DNA of 64,000 nt from Mangifera indica (Eukaryota > Streptophyta > Magnoliopsida > Sapindales > Anacardiaceae). The notes under the pieces were generated by a model. That model was not told the DNA's origin. It was given only the letters and a program-made list of their open reading frames with translations, and ran no database searches. Both the position numbers and the translations under genes were made by a program. Below are positions 12,396-25,294 of the stretch, piece after piece (within the stretch, counting starts at the first letter, position 1; every line of letters begins with the position of its first letter). Where the stretch lies: contig NC_058152.1 in NCBI RefSeq assembly GCF_011075055.1, forward strand, positions 1,736,001-1,800,000, written 5' to 3'.

Positions 12396-14272
12396 TTAAG
12401 CATCAAGAGAGACTTTCTCTGTTGCAGAGTTCCATTGCTTTGATATGTCATCTGCTACTTTGTGTGCATCCATGGAAGTTCCCAGCAAACCTTGGGAGGT
12501 GAAACCCACACTATACACTCCATTTTCACCTTTCCAATTGCTGGGTTGTGAGCCTTCACGATGACCACCCTTCTGGTTAAAGAATTTTGCCCCCTTGGAT
12601 TGCGAAAAGAATTTGATTAAGATGGTTTTGCATATTTATATAACAATCAAAACTTTAAATATACAAACGTCTACATGTTTGATGTATATTATCATGTGAT
12701 TGAGTAATTTTAAATTAAAGATAAAGTAATACTTAATCACGTGATAACATCTATAAATGTATATCTATTTGTGTATTTAAAGTGAGTACACATAGTATTG
12801 TTATTTAAATAAAATTATGTATACTTACTTTGAATATCTAAATAGATACATATTTATGTGATTTATATATGTTATCATATAATTAAGATGATACATAGAA
12901 CTACATATTTATTTAAATACTCAAAATAGATACTCATTATATTGTTTTTATATATAATAATGGTAAAACTTAACAAAAGAAGCCCATACCTGAAGCCAAG
13001 ATGTCGTATTGTTTTGGTACCCAGTTGCAAAAATTACCACATCGAAATCCTCCATTGTTCCATCATCAAACTCAGCACCATTGCTTGTGAATTTTCGAAT
13101 GCCATTAACCACCTATGCGCAGCATTCATGCAGTATCAGAAATTATGGTAATAAAGCTCTTAATGAATTGGTTTATGCTTCTACTTTGAAGTTGTGTTGA
13201 CCTTGATTTCACCAGACTTAATTTTGGCAAAAGCTCCATCATCCAGAACTGGGGTTTTTCCAATGGAGTTTTTTAACTTCAGGGGTCCAATTTCGGGCCT
13301 TCTGATCCCACTTTGAGTTGTGTCTCCAATGATAAGCCTTGAACAGAGAAGAAGGAACCAGTCAACTACTTCTACTGGAAACCACTTCAACAGCCACATT
13401 GACAGAGCAAAGGTTGAGTTTCCCAGCACCTGTTTAGGTAATATATGGAACTACAAGAGGCAAAAATTGATATGTTTATTCATAAATCACAAGAAAAGCT
13501 TCAATTTAATACCATGAATTTATTATTAACATGGACAATCTTAATGAAGCATGTTAAAAATGTCTCATATGGAAGATATTATTTTATGCACTAGGAAGTC
13601 AAAGACAAGTTAAAAGGGGAAATTGAGAGAGCATAAATTCACCTTATCTCTTATGACTATAAAGACATTAGCACCATTTTTGCATAAATCCAAGCTTATC
13701 TCCATGCCTGAATTACCACAGCCCACTACCAAAGCTTTCCTTCTTCTGAAAGAAGCACCATTTTTGTATGCACTGGTGTGAAGTAATGTTCCCTTGAATT
13801 CTGATACTGCAGGAATTCTTGGTACCACAGGTTCTGCATTTTCTCCAGTTGCTACAATGAGCCACCGGCATCTGTACTCATGCTCGTTAGTCTTCACCCG
13901 CCAGCACCGCCTTCTTTCTTCGTACTTAGCCCACTGAACCTCCTGTCCCAGCAGGGGGTTGATGGAGAAGTGGCTAGCATAATCCTCCAAGTAAGTTATG
14001 AACTGGCGTTGAGTTGGGTATATGGGGTACTCACTAGGAAATTTAACATAAGGAAGCTGGCAAATTTTCTTGGGAAGATGAAGCTTTAAAGCATCATATG
14101 TTTTTTGTTTCCACAGAGACCCTATGCAGCTCTCTTTTTCAAGAATCAAAGAGGGTATTCCCCTTTGTTTAAGGCATGCTGAAACAGCTAGCCCTGAGGG
14201 TCCAGCACCAACAATAACTGGTCCTGGGGTCCAAAAAATTTTGGACTTTGAGTTCACTGCTTCATCATCCAT
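12396..14272 (-). CDS. YUC: YUCCA-type flavin monooxygenase (indole-3-pyruvate monooxygenase)
   Basis: Likely converts indole-3-pyruvate to indole-3-acetic acid with FAD and NADPH, the last step of the main auxin route. Four exons on the minus strand: 13643-14272, 13202-13429, 12990-13112 and 12396-12593. They total 1179 nt, or 392 residues. Motifs: FAD-binding [11 protein letters not shown] near residue 19, KLHLPK, the FMO-type [10 protein letters not shown] stretch, NADPH-binding [17 protein letters not shown] in exon 3, and a C-terminal [16 protein letters not shown] block. All introns are GT-AG; the intron 2 donor (GTCAAC) is weak. The exon 1/2 join lacks the usual VHVLPREM stretch. A possible 27-nt microexon is described in the findings. 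Which YUC paralogue this is cannot be told. Confidence 0.9.
12640..12955. mobile_element. Palindromic MITE, two adjacent copies, in YUCCA intron 3
   Basis: The core at about 12692-12748 is an imperfect palindrome: TATCATGTGATTGAGTA on the left and its near reverse complement ending AATCACGTGATA on the right. Outer arms carry AATAGATA and GTGTATTTAAA-like text and terminate near ATTATGTATAC. A second, more diverged unit follows at about 12812-12955. Related copies occur at 17495, 19457, 40900, 54180 and 54728, with partial ones at 7437, 25766, 31240 and 54930. Confidence 0.55.
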
Positions 14273-15439
14273 TGAATTTAACTGTGTAAAGTTCTTGTAT
14301 TCAGTTTAAATTAACTACTGAGATGAATTTACCTTTGTTGCTACAAACCCAATTCAGGAAATTGTAAACAGAATGCAGAAATAAACAGAGTAGAACCATG
14401 AACTGTGAAGTTTGAAGATAAAGATGAAAATTTAGCTAGACTCTAATTATAACTACAATCAGGAAAAGGCATCCATGATAGACATGGTTGACAATAAATT
14501 TACATAAACCCTTTTTATTCATCTCTGTGAAGAAAGAAAATCTTTCTATAAAGAATTTTGTTGAGGCTGTATGAGACCTCTGTAGAGAATGAGATTTGTT
14601 TCCAATGCTGTATGTGAAAGGGAACATATAGAAGTTACATAAGCATGAAAAAAAAAAATGAATGGCATAAAAGAAATATCCTTGCACATGGATATTGAAG
14701 TTGAAAGAAACTTAATATTTGTTTGCTCTATTGAGTAAAAGAAAGAAGATGAATCGATGAGGAAGGTGACTCAAAAACGGATGGATCTTTTTAATGAAAG
14801 ATATGGAGATAAAAGCCAACAAAAGGTGAAAAAAATTTAGTTGGGTTTAAGAACCCCATGTTCTCAGTCAACTTATAGAAATCATGTGTCCCTATAGTTC
14901 TTCAATTTATTATTGATCCTATACTGCTCGAGTTGCTATTTAGGCTCTGATGAATCTGATAGAACTTCAGATTTTATAACTATTGCTGCACATGGCTATA
15001 TCTCTGTTCATTTTCTGGGCTTACTGCTTTTCTATGCGCTAAATTTCATACCAAATCAATGCAAATGAGAGGGCTTTTCAGTTGCTATCTTCTCAGAATC
15101 CTCTCTTTGATGCCTCTGAAATCTTTATCATTTGCAGTACTACATAATTAGAGATACATTATATACATACAGATGTTATCTACACAAAAATGGCTAGCAC
15201 GTGTCATTCTGGGTACTTGTGATGAGTGGCTGGGATGAAAGGGTTTTGGCTAGAAGCCCCACTAGAGTTTGCTTTTATGTGGTACACACTACACAGTACA
15301 AAGGAGGCAGGAAGAGAGCCACCAAGCTTTCCAGAGATCCAGTTACAACAGAAACAAATAACTGACAGAAAGTATGAAAAGGGATTTCAATTCATCAGCT
15401 CTTTGCTTATAAATAATGTGTGAAGGATTGTAAGATCGC

Positions 15440-15800
15440 ATAAACTAAATAAAATAAACCAATCAATTCTAATTTCAGGATCTACACATAGATTATACTA
15501 AATTGAAATTATTTAAGTTTATAAGAATAACGATTTGAACTGATATTTTGTTTTTAAAACCTCTTTTAATAACAACTTTTAATAGGTAAAACTATATTGT
15601 ATTGGTTTCGGAGTATAGACTTAACTAATATATAGTAAGTTAATAACCCATAAAAAAACTAATAAATTTAAGACCCACGTATAAGAGATCACAATATATT
15701 TAAGTTTATATTTATTGGTTACTTAAATTTATCTGTAAAGTATTATTAAAATTTTAAAATATTTAATTTTATTAAACCAAAATTATATTAAAGGAAGACA
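15440..15800. repeat. Dispersed AT-rich repeat, copy 2
   Basis: Diverged relative of 2150-2480 in the same orientation. It shares the TAATATATAGTAAGTTAAT-like block and the TTTATATTTATTGGTTA block in the same order. Noncoding. Confidence 0.4.
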
Positions 15801-17494
15801 GCCAAATAAGCGGGGAGGGGGGGATCTATGTAGGTTAAGTACAAGGCTCTAAAAGTACAAGGCCCTAAAACTATTCGATGCTGCCATTTTTAATTAAAAA
15901 AGGAACCATCAATGCTGTATAATTGTGCAGAGGATTGTGAAGTTTGTCAATCATTATCATGGAAAGGTTAAACGAAAAATCAACGAGGGAGATTAGTTAT
16001 TCACCTTCCATTCCCAACTTCTTGCCCCTCTTGTTTTAAGCTGTCTCTCCACATTTAAATACAATCCTACCTCTTTGCCCATAAGCCTCTCCTTTATCCC
16101 TGCCTTAATTGTGATGTGATATGATGGGATCTTTACATCCTTGATATTGACATATGAGTTAAATTTTACAATAAAATTAAGCATATAAAATTTTAAATAT
16201 TTAATTAAATTTTTATATAATTTATCATCTTATGATTTAATGATCTTAAATTAAGAATAAACTATCATCTTATTATATTGAATTTGGATAAATAATAATG
16301 ATTATTGAGATTTGTCTTACTATTGATTAAAAGGAAACGTAGAATGATTTGATATCACATTTCACCCCTCCTCCCTCATAAAATTTAACGTATTTATTAA
16401 AATTTGTTTCATCATTGCTTAAAAGGACATTCAGAATAGGTTTGATACTATTTATAACATCTTTCGTTAAATACTCTAACTCACTATCAAGATATTGAAT
16501 ACTTTAATTACTCAACCTATCTCTCTATGGTTAAAGGAGTTCATAGTTCATTTAATTATTTATATCTTAGCATTGATATGAGATACATATATAAACATAA
16601 TATCTCTTTTGTACTGTACTAATGTGGATTAGTCTAGGGGTGTCACACGATTGCAATGCTTAATATCTTAATATCATCTTTTTCCTGGTCTCAGGAAATA
16701 ATGACTTACTACAGTATAATGCTAATCTTATCATGTGAACAGATGATATGATCATATATACATGGGCATGGGGTGCCAAATTGTGTTAGTTTTGTTAGAC
16801 AAATGTTGATGAAGGGGGAAAGCCGTAGCAATGAAGTTTCATGCTCAACATTAGAACTATGAACAACCCAAAACTAAACTTTCTCCACAAGCAGCATTGT
16901 TTTGGTAGAGGACGGTGGCAATGCAAGGTGGCTTCAACACAATTGAGTCATGCATGAAAACGAGGAAAATTCAATATCAGCTTAAACACCCAACAAAGCA
17001 CAGGCCATTTGGCAGTACTACGAAAAGTTCCATCAATCATTTGGCTTCTTCTAAATCTGTGAAGAAAACAGTCAAATCTGATGAACTGATTATCCACATT
17101 TATATACATTTTCTTCTCTGTAGGTCGACCGAATTCGTAGACGTCAAGTGGAACCATCCAAGCCCTAAGAGACAAAAGTTGGTGAACTTTCTTTTTTTAG
17201 CAGATGATTGGACAAATCGTTGTATGGTATAAAATTCACATGATGAAATAGAAAGAAATGCTGGGAAGAATTTGGAGCCCAAACGTATTGTATATGACTG
17301 AAGAATGTTGATTTCTGATATAATAAAATTATATGATATAATATCCACAGGTACATCTCAAAGGTAATTTAGTCATTTTGATTAATTTATGTATTTAAAT
17401 GTGTTTATGGTTGAGTTGAGAGTGAATGTATGCTCAAATAGTGTAAGTTAATGTTATTTTTCTTTGGAGCGTAGTATTTTTAAATGAGGTATTA

Positions 17495-17650
17495 CATGTG
17501 CGCATAATACATAATTGGATACACAAATGATATATTATTATGTGATTGAGTAATTTTGAATTATAAATAAAGTAACTTCTAATCGCATGATAATATGTCA
17601 TCTGAGTACTCAATTATGTACTGAAAATTATATATACATCATATTACTCT
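17495..17650. mobile_element. Palindromic MITE copy
   Basis: Carries the family core (ATTATGTGATTGAGTAATTT, then a right arm AATCGCATGATAATATGTCAT). The outer parts are ATAATTGGATACAC on the left and ATTATGTACTG plus ATATTACTCTT on the right. Confidence 0.5.
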
Positions 17651-18449
17651 TCCTGAAAACCCTATATAGATTTATATTTGAATATTATCATACCAAATGA
17701 ATTAAACTGATATAAGGATGGAAATGGGATTTGTTCGTCAATATAATCTAGTATGAAGGAAAAGGAAATTCTCTTGTGACTCATTGATTGTTGATAACTG
17801 GAGAGTATTTGAAGGATTCTTGAAGATACCCAAATTGACTACGATAATCAATAACTCAAGTTTAAGTCTAACGATTTCAAATAATTATCTAAAGTGTAAT
17901 AAATGGGCATTTTACAAAGATTTTGTACCAATTTCATTTATGTTCATGCAGTTTAATCTTCATAAAATTTGGGATGTGACAAGCCATGCATTCATGAAAG
18001 ACCTCACTCAATTGTAGAACCTTAGAACCTAAAACTGTGATATTTTCAGGAGGTTTAGTGATGGAAAAAAAGAGATGTTTAAAGATAAAGATGAAAATTT
18101 AGACAATCGACATAGTTGACAATAAATTTAAATAAATTTTTTTTATTCAAGCATGTGAAAAATGAAAATTTTTTTATGAAGAATTATGTTGAAGCTATAG
18201 GAGATATGCGTAGAGACTGATATTTGTTTCCAATGCGTTGGGTGAAAAGGTGTGGAAGTTAGATAAGCATGAGATTAAAAACAGGGAAATGAGAAAGTAG
18301 TTCTTCTACCCAGAAATTGATGTGTCTTGTCAAGTCAGGAAGAAGGGGAAGGAGACTATCAAATTATGTAACTGGGCTTATAACGATTGCTTACTTAGGT
18401 TCCGGCTTGTTAAAAAGAAAAATCCATTTATCATATAATCGGATAAGAA

Positions 18450-18870
18450 TTGAATACCTTAATCTTGCGCTTATCTCTACAAAGAAGATCTCTTCCTATT
18501 CTTGCACTGTCTCTAATATGAGGATGATAAAGAATTTTTATCCCCTCATGAGAAAATTTCTCTCCCCTTCCCCCCTGTCTCAATGGGAAATTTTTTTCAC
18601 ATTTTCTTCTTTCCACTATTACTAAAAAAATAATATAATATTTATTATATATGAAAACATATTTATAATAATTAAAATTTTAAAATATAATTCAATACAT
18701 AAAGATTTAAGAAATATGTAAAAAAAGAAATGAACCAAGGGATAAGTCAAGGAAAGTACAAGTTAAGAATATATTTGTCTATGTTCTCGCCTTGTTCTCA
18801 ATTATGGGGATTTTAACCATCCCTGTCATTTTTTTTATCGAGAGAATTCCCTCTGCTTTTGGAAAGATGC
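18450..18870. mobile_element. Member of the AGTAGAGAT-TIR MITE family, end missing
   Basis: Positions 18535-18860 parallel 38460-38800 inside the laccase gene. Shared blocks in order are GAGAAAATTTCTCT, TTTTTCACA.TTT, AATATTTATTA, an AATATATTTGTAATAAT-like block, GGGATAAGTCA versus GGATAGGTCA, and a closing TTTTTATCG. The left terminal repeat was not recognised here. Confidence 0.5.
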
Positions 18871-19456
18871 AGACAGAAAACTTGGTTTCATCGACTGAAT
18901 TGTAATCTTCACATGTAACTCTTTACAAGTTTACTATAGTAGCAAAGCAAGCTTCCAACATTAGGAAAAATGCATCCAATTAGACAAACCAGAACTGCCT
19001 AAGCGTAAATAACAAGCAACCTGTTGGCCAGATCATAAAAATATGTTCTTTCTAATTATACCAGATGGCAACACTAAACTGAGGTTATCAGGATCAAACA
19101 GTGAATTGGGATTATTTTGTCTTGAACTGTTTTTGGTACCAAATCCTAAGCAATAGGCTTGCCAACTGCTGATTAACACTGCTGCCACAGATAGTCAAAA
19201 TAGGCAAAAAGTGAATAAAGATGGCAGGTAAAGAAAACTAACATAAAAAGCAATGACCAAATCTGACTACCAAACCCTTTCCTTCAGTTACCTGAAAATG
19301 ATAATTATCCAGCTCATTCATGATAAAACTGGGAAGAGAAAATAATGCTACGAGCAATTTATTTACCAGTGTCTGATTCTCTTCTTGGAAAATATAATTT
19401 GGGAAGAGCCAAAGTGAAAATCTGGATAATTTAGTGAAAAACAATAAAACTAAGCG

Positions 19457-19605
19457 TGTTCATTTTAAATACACAAATAAATATATACATATATATAACA
19501 TCATATAATTACATGATTTTTAATTAAGTATAAAACAACATTCAATCACATGATGATACATAAGTGTATATCTATTTATATATTCGAAATAGATACACAT
19601 AATAT
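19457..19605. mobile_element. Palindromic MITE copy
   Basis: Shows both family arms: AAATACACAAATAAATATA on the left; ATTCAATCACATGATGATA in the core; GTGTATATCTATTTATATAT and AGATACACATAATATTA on the right. Confidence 0.5.
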
Positions 19606-20162
19606 TAATAAGTGAAAAAATGGCAAATACATCTTTTATGCTATTGGCTGGGGGATGAAAGAATCACAATGAAAAATGTCTGGGCAAAGAAAGTGCCAAT
19701 GGCATTTCTCTTTTAGATATAACTGCATAGGTTCAATGGCTGACAGACAATAGAAGCTACATGGTTTTATTGTTAAAAATTATCTTAACTTCTCAAACCA
19801 GAGGCTTATGTGTGTTGAGCTTATGAAGCTGAAATGGCTTCACTCAAGCCCCTATGCAAGCTTCCACAGCTATTGAAGAAATAATCATTGGATGCCAGCA
19901 ATTCCTTATAAAATTTAGTGAAAAATAAAATAAAAACAGACACTGTTCAAATCTAACAAAATTGTTCATGGATTTATATCAACCACATTCACCTATTCTA
20001 ACTAATAATAGAAGGAACAATATTCATAATGACCCTTGAGCAGACAATCAAAAGTACTAATAACATAACACCAAAACTCTCGAAATCGTCCTTGTAAACC
20101 CATCTAATACTAAGGACACCTAAGCACTGAATATCAGGGCAGTAATTTTCAGAAGAAAACTA

Positions 20163-23100
20163 TCATCCATCATAATCCCCCTGAGCGAACTTGTTTTCCG
20201 GATAAAACACAGCAGCCACTTGATTCCCACCAAATTTTCTTCCATTCATCCCCGACCGGGCCTTTGAAGCACCATCAACATCTGCATACTCTAAGAACAC
20301 CTGGAATGAACAAGAAAATTGTCCTCAGCACCATGGACCCCAGCAAGTTTGGTGAAAAGAACAAAGAATGCCATCACTAGAAAATCATGCCCACCCAGAA
20401 GCACTTGCATTTGGGCAAGAGAATTTTGGTTCATTAACATATTTCATGTATTTGCAAGGCAATGTCAGTGTGGAGAGACATTTGATGATTATATTTGACC
20501 TCAAAATGCTATAAAAATTTTTTAACAATAACAGTAAGCCACAAATAAACATCATACCTTTCCAACTCCTGGTAATAGTTCACCATTGGGGCTTGGGCGT
20601 GGAATGACAACATTCACCAATGCACCTGCATATCAAGTGTGAAAATTTTGGAATGGACAAAAAAACTTTGAATGTTGTTAGAAAAACATATAAAGGTGAA
20701 CATAAAATAAACAAATTGAAAGTTATGGAGTCTTCTATCTGTGCATATTAGGCCTGATTCTTTATAGCAGAATGTGGGACTACATAAAGCTGTAAAACAG
20801 ACATATACACAAAACAAAGAAAATAAAGAAAATTAATAAATAAAAACATTCACAGATTTAAAAAGGGCCAAGAAACAAACTTCAAGAGATTTACCAAATT
20901 TCCCTCCTTCTGTTCTCATGTCTTCTAAAATATCTTCGTACTCCTCATCATCTTTGAGCTCATCTGCAGTAACTACTTGAGTTAAACACACAACCTTGGT
21001 GGGAACTGCACCAGGTTGTAACATAAGCCTCTGCACAAGAAACAGAAACAATAAATTAATGGACAAATTATACTAACTACTTAACAAACTAGGAATTAGA
21101 ATGATATGGGATATAAATATTAATTAATAGGAAATGGTAACAACAGCTGAATTAAAGATCATACTAATTACTTAACAAAGAAATAGAATAATATGTGATA
21201 TAAAAATTAATTTACAGGATAGTTGGGATAGAATGATATTGAGAAGATTCATTTACCAGCCAAAAGAAAAAAAAAGGCAGAGAAAATCAGAATAAAATCT
21301 AAATTGTCACCTGCAATGCTATCTGCTGCTGAGCATGTAATAATACACTCTCTTGCTCAGGTTTAGGTTGGTTAGCACCCTGGTTCGCACGCCTAACTGT
21401 GAGAGTCTTATCACCCATTTTTATCCCATTCAGGGCGGCACATGCAATGTCCGTAACTGAAAGATCTTGATAAACACAAAAAGCATAGCCTTTAGAGTTT
21501 CCAGTTTCTCTATCTTTAACCAGATCAAAACCACGCAGGGGCCCAAAAGATTCTAACAACTCCCTAATCTGTGATTCTGTGAAGTAATAGGGAAGACCAC
21601 CGACAAAAATGCGGTCTGGACCCTCAAGTCCACCAGCAGAACCTGGAGTTAGACCAACAGCAGCCAGATTAAGATTGGGATTGGGCTGGCTGGGACCCAG
21701 TGTAGCAGCGAGAGATGGGTTATAATCACTGGGCCTCCTCACCTTGACAGGGGCTCCCTGCAAATTTAACATGTCAGTACACAGTAACAGCCTAATCCAG
21801 AATAGTAAATTGCACAGATTAAAGAGAAGTTGCTCAAGATCCAAGAGGAACTAGGAAAGCCAACAGATATGAAAAGAAAAGAACCTCAAAAATAATCCCA
21901 TCTAAAGCCATTGCATTACTGGCTTCCTCAACAGATCTCATCTCAACAAAAGCGAATTTCTTTTCATGGTTTATATAAACATTAACAACAGCATCCCCTG
22001 AATAGAACCAATAAGCATAAGTCAATCAACCATCTAAAACAAGAGGACTCACACATAAGTATGTCACAAATCAACACACCTGGACCAGCTGTGTTCCCTC
22101 CAATTGCAGCCATAACTTGGCTAAAGAAAGTAGCAACTGACTGCAGTAGAATATGAATGGTCAGAAATAAAAGGGACATCAAAGATGGCAGTATGGATTC
22201 AGGTTAAATGTCAGACCTGTTCATTCGCTGTAGGGGAGAGTCCTCCGACATATACTCGCCTAGCATGCCTTGTAGCCTGAAAGAAGAAAGTAAATCATAC
22301 AGATTTTTTTTTTAAAGTGACTGTAGAGTATGCAAAAATCACACAAACCTGCTGTGTCATTGCCTGAACTGGCATAACAGGAAGAGCACCAAACTGCTGC
22401 ATGAAAAGAAAATGACCAAAAAATTAATTTAGAAAAAATGAGAAAGCATGCTCAAATATATACCTTGCATAGAAGTGAGCAAATACCTGACCAGTTGCCA
22501 ATGGGAAAATGCTTGGGAACATTCCAGGAATGGCTGGAGTAGTCCCAGGAATTTGACCTGAGAAGGTAATTAATCTCCAAATCAGAGCACAGACATGAAT
22601 CATCTTACTATTTTGCCGTTAAAAGACTGAAAAAGACTTCTATAGCACATTTTTGTAGGAAACCTATTTCACTAAGTACTTATTAACCTCTCACAATATG
22701 TTAACCAAAATAGATGAATGAAATACATCATATACAAGTTTCGGAGGAAATATTTGCAAGACTACCAAAAATGGCAAGGTTGAAGATGAACAAGACCCAC
22801 CAAACCGGTGCATTGATTCCTTCTTGTACATTAAAGCTACAGAAGTCGGCTCACGCCCATTGTCAGCACAGTGGGACAAGTAGCCCAACATTGCCCTCTT
22901 ACAACAAAGACAAGACATAGAAACATACAAAACAAACACCAAACACAACAAAAAAACCAAAAATTCTCTCAGTTCCAGAATATTTTCACTAATTAAAAAG
23001 TAAAAAATAATAGCTGAGCCCATCCAGAGACCAAACCTTCAATAGACTATACGATGAACAAAGTAAAAGAACAAAATTAAGCTTACCAAAATCACACCAT

Positions 23101-25209
23101 GTTATTTTGTACGAACTTTCCACACTAGATCAACCAAAACCAAAAGATAACAGTTAAAGAATAACAATCTTAGGTATATAGGATGATGCATATACCTGCT
23201 GCAGCAACAGCAGCACCAGCAGCTAACATTGCAGAAGCAGGAGGTGCCATGTCAAATCCACTAATCCTTTTGCTATAAATGAACGTGGTCAGGTACACCA
23301 ACAATAAAACAATGTTAAAGTGATGGGAAAACAAAGAAAGAAGACCACATGTAAATACTATTATCGCCACAGCCTAGCCAACATTACAGAAAAGCAAACT
23401 ACACCACCCCATCTAACAAAAACAGAAAAGACTGAAAATGAAAAGAATACATTGGAATACACTATAAACATAACAGTTGAATGAAACTTCAGTTAACAAA
23501 GCCTTTTCTAAATAAAAGGTTCCACACTCCAAACAGAATTAATGCAATGTCATTAGAGGCTTAAAAACAATCAAGAAAAACAGACGTTAATAACAAATGT
23601 CACTCAAATATAAATTTCCCAATCAGAGAGTCTTAATTCGTGAGAAAAGGAATTAAAATTCCTTAAAAGAGATTTGAAATATTACAAGAATGAGCAACCA
23701 CACATGAAAATGGAAAACATTAGTAAAGAACTATAAAATAAAATACTCCAGAAGCTAAATAGACTTTAGAAACTAATATATCAAATACAATCACAACTGG
23801 GGAAACACACGTAAAGATGGGAGCTAATATCATCCATGCTTAAAAACATCTTCCTTATAACCTACCTCTTTGAACGTGACCTTGATCTATTTTCCGATCT
23901 ACCCCGAGATCGAGAGCCGCGTCTGTGCCTGCTTTCTCTGTCTTTGTCATAATCTCTTCGCCTACAAATAAAAACTATCAACTAAAGATATGGATATAAA
24001 ATGGGGCTGAAGTCTAAAATTACTCTGCTTTCTAATACCTATCATAATCTCGACTTCGGTGATAATCATCATCATCATCATCATCATCTCTATCCCTCCT
24101 CCTCTCACTGCGTTCTCTACTGCGGTCCCTGTGTCGATCTCTATGATGATGATCACGATCCTTTTCTTTGTCCCTTTCCCTATCCCTATCTTTGTCTTTG
24201 TCCCTATCTTTGCGTCTCTCCCCATCCCTATCCCTGTCACGACGCCGATCCCTATCCCGGTCACGGTCCCTCTCCTTATCACGACCTTTTTCTCTTTCCT
24301 TTTCTCTGCTTCTTGAAGATTCTCTTTCATGATCACGAGATCCATGCTGCAAATGGAAAAATTGCATAAAAAAGTAACTAGTAAAAGATGACTTGAGTAT
24401 ATAAATGAAACTATGTCCTAAGATGGTTTGATGTAAGTAACTTCTATTGGGTTTATAAATGAAACTGTCTTAAAGTTGCATGATGTAGGCATCTCGGATG
24501 ATTAAACAAAGGAATTGTGCAGCATAGATTGAAATGATAAAGCAACCCCAAATAGTTATTCATTTTCAGAAAATTTACATGTACGAATCATAAGCACAGT
24601 ACCTCAAAGTTAAACCCATAATAAAAGCAAACAGAAACCCAGACAATGATAAAATTCCTAGCATATCGCATGACATAAGAAGCCACATAGACTAACCCGT
24701 AATGTAGCCTTTAGATGGCTCGGTTGTAATTAACTAATTTCATGTTGGGTCTCTGTAAAATGTTTCATACAGGGCAGATCAACAAAACACATTTAACATT
24801 GTTATATATTTATCAGAACTTGAATAAAAAAAGCAAAAGCGTAGACTTAAATAAGAGAGTATGGACAACTGAGTTGTAATTCACCATACGACAATACAGA
24901 GATTCAATCTCTAATAAAAGCATTCTAATCTCATCAAAACCCTCAATAAAATCTAGAACGAATAAAAAAAAAAAACCTAATTCAACGCATCAAAAGGACG
25001 GTTATCTAACAATACGAAAGAAATAAACATTTAAAACAATTAGCAAAACAAATCAAGTAGTTTGTATGCATGTGACGTGACTAAGGGAAAATGAATACCT
25101 GGGATTTGGAGTCGCTATAATCTTCAGTACCACGAGGCTGCGGGGAGGAATCGAAAGCGTAATTATTTTTGTTGCCGACGTCTTCACCGTTGAGCTCGTA
25201 ATCAGCCAT
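20163..25209 (-). CDS. U2AF65: Splicing factor U2AF large subunit (U2AF65)
   Basis: Binds the polypyrimidine tract with the U2AF small subunit during early spliceosome assembly in the nucleus. Thirteen exons on the minus strand, by their + coordinates: 25099-25209, 24039-24346, 23866-23961, 23196-23266, 22487-22557, 22349-22396, 22217-22276, 22080-22140, 21885-21997, 21311-21757, 20895-21030, 20558-20625, 20163-20300. The sum is 1728 nt, 575 residues, normal for the plant family. Order of parts: acidic start (MADYELNGEDVG), an RS-like RD/ERDRDRDR domain with an eight-aspartate run (exons 2-3), an Ala/Pro-rich linker (FDMAPPASAML), RRM1 (RVYVGGLSP... KFAFVEMRSVEEA), RRM2 (RIFVGGLPYYF... KGYAFCVYQD), and the C-terminal UHM (DDEEYEDILEDM... 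VFLEYADVDGASKA) ending QGDYDG. All junctions are GT-AG and in phase. Confidence 0.96.
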
Positions 25210-25283
25210 CTTTCAGGTTGACGATTTATCTTAAATGAGATTTGTCTTATTTTGCTCTAGCGGCAAATTTGAGCGCAGGTAAT

Positions 25284-25294
25284 TCTAGGGTTTG
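25284..25294 (-). promoter_or_regulatory. Telo-box upstream of U2AF
   Basis: On the minus strand the sequence AAACCCTAGAA lies about 75-85 bp before the U2AF start codon. AAACCCTA elements are common in the proximal promoters of plant housekeeping and translation genes; a role here is inferred. Confidence 0.4.

Larger units (their letters stand above)
14273..20162. other. Intergenic region between YUCCA and U2AF genes
   Basis: Upstream flank of the YUCCA gene (to about 15.4 kb) and 3' flank of the U2AF gene, with no convincing gene between. Contents recognised are the dispersed repeat at 15440-15800, palindromic MITE copies at 17495-17650 and 19457-19605, and a member of the AGTAGAGAT-TIR family at about 18450-18870. 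A stretch near 18080-18260 resembles the YUCCA upstream sequence at 14415-14640 (both contain AGATAAAGATGAAAATTTAG and GTTGACAATAAATTTA). This points to a duplicated promoter-side segment. Confidence 0.5.

Noticed and set aside
19855..19890. miR396-like string CTTCCACAGCTATTGAAG near the U2AF 3' flank
   Set aside because: No matching arm within a hairpin distance was found on either strand, so it is not called a MIR gene.
24001..24369. Histidine- and proline-rich + strand frames of 85 and 122 residues
   Set aside because: Shadows of the RD-repeat exon of U2AF on the opposite strand.
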